Shown piece by piece: positions 59,149 through 64,000 of a stretch of DNA of 64,000 nt. A program made the translations under genes and the position numbers. Under the pieces are notes generated by a model, which searched no databases, was not told the origin of the DNA, and saw nothing but the letters and a program-made list of their open reading frames with translations. Each line of letters starts with the position of its first letter. Position 1 is the stretch's first letter. This DNA comes from Flavobacteriales bacterium (GTDB lineage: Bacteria; Bacteroidota; Bacteroidia; Flavobacteriales_F; PHOS-HE28), in assembly GCA_020852835.1 (NCBI GenBank), contig JADZAC010000006.1, positions 59,025 through 123,024 on the forward strand, in the 5' to 3' direction.

Positions 59149-60105
59149 CTAGTGGCCCGAAGGAAGGAAATTCTCGGCGATCATGCAGCGGATGCTGCCG
59201 CCACCAAGGGTCTCGATAGTGGGGATGGCCACGGGCACGAGCTCGCCGTGCCTGGCCAACGCCTGCCTTTGCACAGTGCTGAGCGAATCATGTGCACGCC
59301 GTGAGAGGAGGATACGGGGCCCTTGCGTGCCGTTCAGCTGGAGCATGTTGCCTGCGAAGGCATTCATCTGGGCCAAGCTCAACGCTATGACCTCCTTGTT
59401 CGTTGCTTCCAGATGTTGTTTGACCCCGTTGCGCTCCGCCGCGTCCGGTATGGCCTCCAAGGTGACGGCGGCAAACGCCTCGCCGATGCCCATCAATACG
59501 TTGGTATGGTACACGGCCTGACCGTTGGCGGTGCCGTCCACCGTGGCTTGGAAGCCCACGGGTTCGAAGTCCATGCGGGCGCACCAATGCTCCAGCGCTT
59601 GCCTGGTGGTCCTGGGCGACCACACCGCATAGGCCTTGCGCGCGGCGCGGTCCAGCACCATGCTGCCGGTACCTTCCAGGATCAGGCCCTGCTGCTCCCA
59701 AGCACCGAGGTCCACGGTCTCTGCAACGCCGAATCCCAGCCGGGCCAGCTTCTCGCCCAGGTGCACATCCCGCTCCGGCCGCCGCGATGCCGTGGCCATT
59801 GGATACAGCACGATCAAGCCCGGTGCATGGGTGCTGAACCAGTTGTTGGGGAACACGGCGTTGGGCGCCTTGGGGTCGATCGGGTCCAGCACGGCAACGC
59901 CGATACCGTTGCCGATCAACGCCTCCACCAGCCGATCGAACTCGTCCCGGGCATTCCGCGTTGCGTCCACACCGGGCAATTGTGTTTGGAATCCGTTGCT
60001 GGCCGCGGTTTCCGGATCGTAGCCGAATCCTATGGGCCTTACCAGCACCACTTGCCCGGTGGTCTGCTGCAGATCGCCCTTGGTCGGCGCTGCCGTCGCG
60101 GTCAT
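59149..60105 (-). CDS. ctlX: Citrulline-hydrolase/amidinotransferase-family protein CtlX-like
   Basis: 318 residues. The pentein (guanidine-modifying) fold shows FPNNWFSTHAPGLIVLYPM, QGLILEGTGSMVLDR, YHTNVLMGIG with the catalytic His, and C-terminal TLGGGSIRCMIAENF with the nucleophilic Cys. CtlX proteins are tied to citrulline use. Its ATG overlaps the arginase stop (ATGA). Together the genes suggest release of urea or ammonia and ornithine from arginine and citrulline. Confidence 0.85.
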   Translation of the reverse strand: MTATAAPTKGDLQQTTGQVVLVRPIGFGYDPETAASNGFQTQLPGVDATRNARDEFDRLVEALIGNGIGVAVLDPIDPKAPNAVFPNNWFSTHAPGLIVLYPMATASRRPERDVHLGEKLARLGFGVAETVDLGAWEQQGLILEGTGSMVLDRAARKAYAVWSPRTTRQALEHWCARMDFEPVGFQATVDGTANGQAVYHTNVLMGIGEAFAAVTLEAIPDAAERNGVKQHLEATNKEVIALSLAQMNAFAGNMLQLNGTQGPRILLSRRAHDSLSTVQRQALARHGELVPVAIPTIETLGGGSIRCMIAENFLPSGH

Positions 60106-61043
60106 CGGGCCCGCAGTATGGGGAACAAGGGTTCCAGCACGGTGAGCACGTTCTCCGCCATGGCGTTCCTGGTATCCAAAGCGGGGTTGATCTCCACCAC
60201 GTCCAGCGTTACGGTGCGGGGCTCGGCGCAGAAGCCGGTGAGCAGCCCGCGGGCCTCGTCCAGGGAGAGGCCGTTGGGCACGGGCGTGCCGGTGCCCACG
60301 GAGATGGACGGGTCCAGGCTGTCCACGTCGAAGCTGATGTGCAGCTTGTCGCAGGCCGCCAGGTGCCCCAAGGTTGCCTCCACGGCGGCCTTGGCCCCCG
60401 TGCGCCTCAGGTCTTCCACGGTGATCACCTTGATGTTGTGCTCCTCGATGATCGCGCGTTCCTCCTCTTCATAGTCGCGCAGGCCGATGAAGACCAGGTC
60501 GGCGGGCAGCACTTTGGGGCCGCCGGAACCGATCTTGCGCAGGCGGTCCCACACGTCGAGGGTGAACATTTTCGGGCGGTTGTTGCCCTTCTTCTCAATG
60601 TTCATCAGCAGGGCCAGCGGCATGCCGTGCACGTTGCCGCTGGGGGTGGTCCAAGGGCTGTGCAGGTCGGCATGGGCATCGATCCACACCACGCCCACCC
60701 GCTCATTGGGGAAAGCCATCTTGGTGCCGCTCACCGAGCCGATGGCGATGGAATGGTCACCGCCGATGACGATGGGGAACATGTTGTTGCGGGCGTAACG
60801 GTACACCTCGAAGGCCAGGTCGGAGGTGAAGCGGATCAGGCCGTCGATGTGATGGGCGTTGGGCGAGGTGTTGTCGTCGTCATAGAGCACATCGTTCTCG
60901 TCGCGCAGGATGCTTTCCTCGGCATGGCCGAAGAGCTCGCTGCCGTTCTTCCAGGCGGCCACGCGCAGGGCGCTCATGCCCATGCTGGTGCCGCGAGTTC
61001 CCGCACCGATCTCCGATGCGGCCTCGATCAATCGTACTTCCAT
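60102..61043 (-). CDS. rocF: Arginase/agmatinase-family ureohydrolase
   Basis: 313 residues, binuclear manganese enzyme. Metal ligands are in GGDHS (about 94-98), DAHAD (about 122-126) and SFDVDSLDP. Length and the EVRLIEAASEIGAGTRG start suit arginase, arginine to ornithine plus urea, rather than agmatinase, but substrate cannot be fixed by motif alone. It is the first gene of the rocF-ctlX-argS unit; a TACCTTCG promoter lies 22 bases upstream. Confidence 0.9.
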   Translation of the reverse strand: MEVRLIEAASEIGAGTRGTSMGMSALRVAAWKNGSELFGHAEESILRDENDVLYDDDNTSPNAHHIDGLIRFTSDLAFEVYRYARNNMFPIVIGGDHSIAIGSVSGTKMAFPNERVGVVWIDAHADLHSPWTTPSGNVHGMPLALLMNIEKKGNNRPKMFTLDVWDRLRKIGSGGPKVLPADLVFIGLRDYEEEERAIIEEHNIKVITVEDLRRTGAKAAVEATLGHLAACDKLHISFDVDSLDPSISVGTGTPVPNGLSLDEARGLLTGFCAEPRTVTLDVVEINPALDTRNAMAENVLTVLEPLFPILRAR

Positions 61044-61065
61044 CCGCTCCGCTGATTTCTTGCGG

Positions 61066-61073
61066 CGAAGGTA
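61066..61073 (-). promoter_or_regulatory. Putative -7 element of the rocF-ctlX-argS unit
   Basis: Minus-strand TACCTTCG, a TAnnTTYG match, 22 bases before the rocF ATG. Confidence 0.45.
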
Positions 61074-61129
61074 ACCCCTGCTTTCACTGAAGCCATCGGG
61101 GGCACAGGGCAAACGCATCTATACTGGTT

Positions 61130-61585
61130 GATAGCGTTGGGTTCTGTGCGACGCCCTTCGGGGTCGAAATGCTCTTTATACCGAATGTACTACGCTGTAT
61201 GACCCCGTTGGGGTCAAGCATTGGATCGGTTCCGGCATCCCGAAAGTGATAGAGGGCATCTCAAAATTGTTTTTGGAAGCGAACTTGCGGGATTTCGCGG
61301 CCAGATGAGGCGCGAAACCGGAACATAGCCGGTGGCTATGTGAGGATTGAGCAACGACATATGGCCGTGAAAGACCCAAGTGCAGCCCGAAGGATAGTTT
61401 TGAGATGCCCTCTAAGCTCCTTGCCCCAGTCTTGAGGCGATCATTGAAGCGCAATTTGTGACCCCGTAGGGTGTCACACAGCGTAGGTGTTTGGGTTCTG
61501 CGGAGATCCGACCCCGACGGGTGTTGCACTGGCGAGAAGCCTTAGCATTGAAATAACATGCGGTTGCCCTGTCGGGGGCACGGCC
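61130..61585. repeat. Intergenic array of GACCCCG-type units, interrupted by a MITE-like element
   Basis: On both sides of the element at 61250-61414 lie related short units: CGCCCTTCGGGGTCGAAATG, TGACCCCGTTGGGGTCAAGC, TGACCCCGTAGGGTGTCACA and CGACCCCGACGGGTGTTGCA. Each has a small dyad around CCCCG-x-x-GGGG. No gene is visible in this 540-base gap between rocF and nhaA. Such units are familiar as dispersed repeats in Bacteroidota, by recollection rather than search. Confidence 0.55.
61250..61414. mobile_element. MITE-like element, 165 bp with 17-bp perfect terminal inverted repeats
   Basis: TAGAGGGCATCTCAAAA (61250-61266) and its exact reverse complement (61398-61414) bound a 131-base non-coding core. 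The ends are TA...TA, compatible with a TA target duplication. Inside lies a small hairpin, ACATAGCC (61323-61330) with GGCTATGT (61334-61341). There is no transposase, so it would move only with a helper enzyme. Confidence 0.7.
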
Positions 61586-62782
61586 TCAGGCCATGCGCTG
61601 CGTGCTGTTCCTGTCCGCGCCCCGCCGGGGAAGGGCCACATGCAGCCAGGCGTAACCGATGATGGCCGCCACGGTGGACGAGAGCAGGATGGTGGTCTTG
61701 GAGGAGAGGATGTGCTCCGCATCATCGAAGGCCAACATGGCGATGAATATGCTCATGGTGAAGCCGATGCCCCCGAGGATACCGGCGCCAATGAGCTGTT
61801 TCCAGCTGATGCCCGCAGGCATGGCGCAAATGCCCAGGCCAATGGCGATGGCGCAGAACAGGGTGATGCCCACGGGCTTGCCCAGCACCAGCCCCAAGAA
61901 GATCCCGTAGCTGTTGTCGTTCATCAGGTGCCCGTACCAATCCGCGCCCAACGGCAGGCAGGTGTTTGCCAAGGCAAAGAGGGGCAGGATGATGAATGAT
62001 ACCGGCTTGTGCAGGAAGTGCTGGAGCTTCCAGGAGATGGAACTGCTGCTGCCGTCACCGAACGGAATGGCGAAGGCCACCAGCACCCCGGTGATGGTGG
62101 CATGCACCCCGGAATGCAGCATCAACCACCACATCACGGCTCCCAGCAGCAGGTACGGAAGCAATACGTGCACCTTGAGCCTGTTGAGCAGCAGCAGCAC
62201 CGCGAAGATGCCCAGTGCCCCGCCGAGGTAGGCCCACTGGATGCCCGAGGAATAGAAGATGGCAATGGTGAAGATGGCGCCCAAGTCGTCGATCACCGCC
62301 AGGGCCGTGAGGAAAACCTTCAACGCCAATGGCACCCGGTTGCCCAGCAGGGAGAGTATTCCAATGGCGAAGGCGATGTCCGTGGCCATGGGGATGCCCG
62401 CGCCTGAAGCCGTGGGGGTGCCGTGGTTGAACAACAGGTGGATGCCGGCCGGCACCAGCATGCCGCCCAGGGCGGCAATGGCCGGCAGCATGGCCAACTT
62501 GCGGTTGGAGAGTTCGCCGATGTACACCTCGCGCTCCAGTTCCAGGCCCACCATCAGGAAGAAGATGGCCATCAAGCCGTCGTTGATCCAATGCTCCACG
62601 CTGCCGCCGGCCAGCTGCGTGTGCCAGAAGGAGACATATCCATGGCCCAGCGCGGAATTGGTGAGCACCAACGAGACCGCCGTGCACAATACGAGCAGGA
62701 TGCCCGAGGTGCGCTCATTGGCCAGCAGGTCCAGAAACAGATCGACGGGACGTGACGCGCGGTTGGATGTGTTGGCTGCCAT
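61586..62782 (-). CDS. nhaA: Na+/H+ antiporter NhaA
   Basis: 398 residues, with about 12 hydrophobic helices in the inner membrane. It exports Na+ against proton entry. The essential Asp pair is in LAVIDDLGAIFTIAIFY, and MATDIAFAIGILSLLGNRVP and LKVFLTALAV are canonical. GMLVPAGIHLLFNHG and GHGYVSFWHTQL are also NhaA-type. It shares a 45-base intergenic region with the divergent CDF transporter; each has its own promoter-like element there. Confidence 0.95.
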   Translation of the reverse strand: MAANTSNRASRPVDLFLDLLANERTSGILLVLCTAVSLVLTNSALGHGYVSFWHTQLAGGSVEHWINDGLMAIFFLMVGLELEREVYIGELSNRKLAMLPAIAALGGMLVPAGIHLLFNHGTPTASGAGIPMATDIAFAIGILSLLGNRVPLALKVFLTALAVIDDLGAIFTIAIFYSSGIQWAYLGGALGIFAVLLLLNRLKVHVLLPYLLLGAVMWWLMLHSGVHATITGVLVAFAIPFGDGSSSSISWKLQHFLHKPVSFIILPLFALANTCLPLGADWYGHLMNDNSYGIFLGLVLGKPVGITLFCAIAIGLGICAMPAGISWKQLIGAGILGGIGFTMSIFIAMLAFDDAEHILSSKTTILLSSTVAAIIGYAWLHVALPRRGADRNSTQRMA

Positions 62783-62789
62783 GGGGCCG

Positions 62790-62797
62790 CAAGTTTA
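62790..62797 (-). promoter_or_regulatory. Putative -7 element of nhaA
   Basis: Minus-strand TAAACTTG, one base off TAnnTTTG, 7 bases before the ATG. Confidence 0.4.
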
Positions 62798-62815
62798 CAT
62801 CCCCTGTCCTTGGGC

Positions 62816-62823
62816 TACCTTGG
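62816..62823 (+). promoter_or_regulatory. Putative -7 element of the CDF transporter
   Basis: TACCTTGG, near TAnnTTYG, 4 bases before the ATG. Confidence 0.35.
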
Positions 62824-62827
62824 CGGC

Positions 62828-63844
62828 ATGGCGGCGAAGGACCGGAACATCACCCTGCAGGCAACCGTACTGGCCGTCGGGTGCCTATTGATGGCCCTGA
62901 AGTTCGTCGGCTGGCGCATCACGCACAGCAATGCGGTGCTCAGCGACGCGTTGGAGAGCATCGCCAACGTGGCTGCGGGGAGCTTCGCCCTGTACAGCTT
63001 GGCCCTGGCGGCCAAGCCCAAGGACCGTGAACATCCGTACGGGCACGGCAAGGTGGAGTTCATCAGTGCCGCGCTGGAAGGCGTGCTGGTGGCGATCGCA
63101 GGGGTGCTGATCATTGTGCGCGCCGTGGAAGCCTTGATCCACGGGGTGCAGGTGCACAACCTGGGCAAAGGCATCCTGCTCGTGGGCATTTCGGCCGTGG
63201 CCAACGGGATCATGGGCTGGGTGCTGCGGGCCCGGGGCAAACGCCTGCATTCGCCCACCATGGAGGCCGGCGGCGTGCACCTGCTCTCCGACACGTGGAC
63301 AACGGCAGCGCTCATCCTGGGCCTGCTGGTGATCGAATTCACCGGTGTGCTGTGGCTGGACAGCCTGCTCGCCATCGGCTTCGCGCTGTTCATCATGTGG
63401 CAGGGCCTGCGCCTGGTGCGCCGCAGCATCGGCGGCATCATGGATGAAACCGACATGGCCGTGGCCGGTGCCATGGTACAGATCTTGGATCAGCACCGGC
63501 GGGATGCCTGGATCGACCTGCACAATTTCCGGGTGATCAAGTTCGGCAGCACGCTGCACATCGACTGCCACGTGACCCTGCCCTGGTACTTCACCCTGGA
63601 GGCAGGCCATCGTGAGATCACGGCCCTGGACCAGTTGGTGAACCAGCGTTCGGGGCGCGAGGTGGAGTTCTTCATCCACACCGACCCGTGCATCCCCGCT
63701 TCCTGCCCAGTGTGCCAAGTGGAGGATTGCCCGGTGCGGCAAGCTCCTTTCGTAAAGCGCGTGCCTTGGACCATGGCCACGGTGCTGACCGACCGGAAAC
63801 ACGGGTTGGAGGCTGCTTCCGCTGCGCTGGGCCAGGCGCGCTGA
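62828..63844 (+). CDS. Cation diffusion facilitator family transporter
   Basis: 338 residues, about six hydrophobic helices followed by a cytoplasmic CDF C-terminal domain. Helix 2 has SNAVLSDALESIANV and helix 5 has GGVHLLSDTWTTA; the Asp residues and the following polar turns form the metal site. HPYGHGKVEF and a late cluster CIPASCPVCQVEDCPV, with four Cys, may bind metal in the cytoplasm. These proteins usually export Zn2+, Fe2+ or similar. The start is chosen at the ATG next to its promoter. Confidence 0.9.
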   Translation: MAAKDRNITLQATVLAVGCLLMALKFVGWRITHSNAVLSDALESIANVAAGSFALYSLALAAKPKDREHPYGHGKVEFISAALEGVLVAIAGVLIIVRAVEALIHGVQVHNLGKGILLVGISAVANGIMGWVLRARGKRLHSPTMEAGGVHLLSDTWTTAALILGLLVIEFTGVLWLDSLLAIGFALFIMWQGLRLVRRSIGGIMDETDMAVAGAMVQILDQHRRDAWIDLHNFRVIKFGSTLHIDCHVTLPWYFTLEAGHREITALDQLVNQRSGREVEFFIHTDPCIPASCPVCQVEDCPVRQAPFVKRVPWTMATVLTDRKHGLEAASAALGQAR

Positions 63845-63930
63845 AGGCCTCCTGGCCGGCTTCTTCGGCCGCCCTCGGAATAAACTTCGATCCACCGCCC
63901 GCTGCGCGGCCGGCAGCCGCTGCGCGGCTT

Positions 63931-63982
63931 GTCTTCCACCCAAGAAAAAAGCCCCTCGCGGGGCTTTCCTTGGGTGGAAGAC
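63931..63982. terminator. Nested hairpin terminator after the CDF gene
   Basis: Outer arms GTCTTCCACCCAAG (63931-63944) and complement (63969-63982) enclose AAAGCCCC-TCGC-GGGGCTTT (63948-63967). The inner stem with its A and T flanks is a good bidirectional intrinsic terminator. Confidence 0.8.
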
Positions 63983-64000
63983 CGGGCTTTCCTCGGCTGC

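Noticed and set aside
1..64000. CRISPR arrays, prophage or large integrative elements
   Set aside because: No regularly spaced 25-40 base direct repeats, no integrase, and no phage structural genes were seen. The only phage-type hint is the short DUF551 domain.

Overview
The window is GC-rich, densely coded DNA from a member of the Bacteroidota, most likely a Flavobacteriales-type genome (inference). The evidence is a set of type IX secretion (T9SS) cargo proteins with type-A and type-B sorting tails, a PorP/SprF-like protein, a SprB-repeat adhesin, GldI-like FKBP lipoproteins, a DUF6728 peptide, and promoters of the Bacteroidota form TAnnTTTG, here very often TAnnTTCG, placed only a few bases before the start codon with no Shine-Dalgarno. 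I ran no searches: names rest on motifs and remembered family features.

Layout. 1-8.6 kb: a truncated flavin-reductase-like end, two tiny membrane proteins, the C-terminal remnant of an AAA ATPase beside a triple operator-like repeat, mnmE, a type II NADH dehydrogenase, an MFS exporter, sucD, a PIN toxin-antitoxin cassette, and fabG. 8.6-19 kb: a VWA-type membrane protein, a YdcF/SanA-like protein, two tandem T9SS trypsin-like proteases, uvrB, DUF6728, and an NlpE-like lipoprotein. 19-31 kb: WbqC-like protein, an active/inactive M16 peptidase pair, a divergent malate-synthase-like protein, DUF551, FKBP, alpha/beta hydrolase, yaaA, a PyrR-like phosphoribosyltransferase, aroK, a GNAT-like protein and tRNA-Lys. 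31-40.5 kb: a GLUG-repeat T9SS protein, an nrnA-FKBP-FKBP operon, two exported proteins, ndk, DUF721-recF, a TPR membrane protein and ribH. 40.5-48 kb: nested intergenic palindromes, then three overlapping T9SS cargo genes preceded by an AAGG microsatellite. 48-64 kb: carbonic anhydrase, folD, a second PIN toxin-antitoxin cassette behind ffh, a 1365-residue gliding-type adhesin with its PorP/SprF partner, a rocF-ctlX-argS arginine operon, a MITE-like element, nhaA and a CDF cation transporter.

The strongest observations are two. First, two unrelated PIN toxin-antitoxin cassettes each sit directly behind an essential housekeeping gene (sucD, ffh), on its strand, and each is followed by a second copy of that gene's 3' end. 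This looks like a repeated insertion mode that spares or restores the host gene. Second, the AAGG microsatellite lies between the only upstream ATG and the signal peptide of the first gene of a T9SS operon. In the assembled sequence that ATG is out of frame, and one extra repeat unit would restore a perfect signal peptide, so the operon is a candidate phase-variable surface locus. Two enzyme-family members, an M43-type peptidase and a malate-synthase homologue, have lost or changed key active-site residues.
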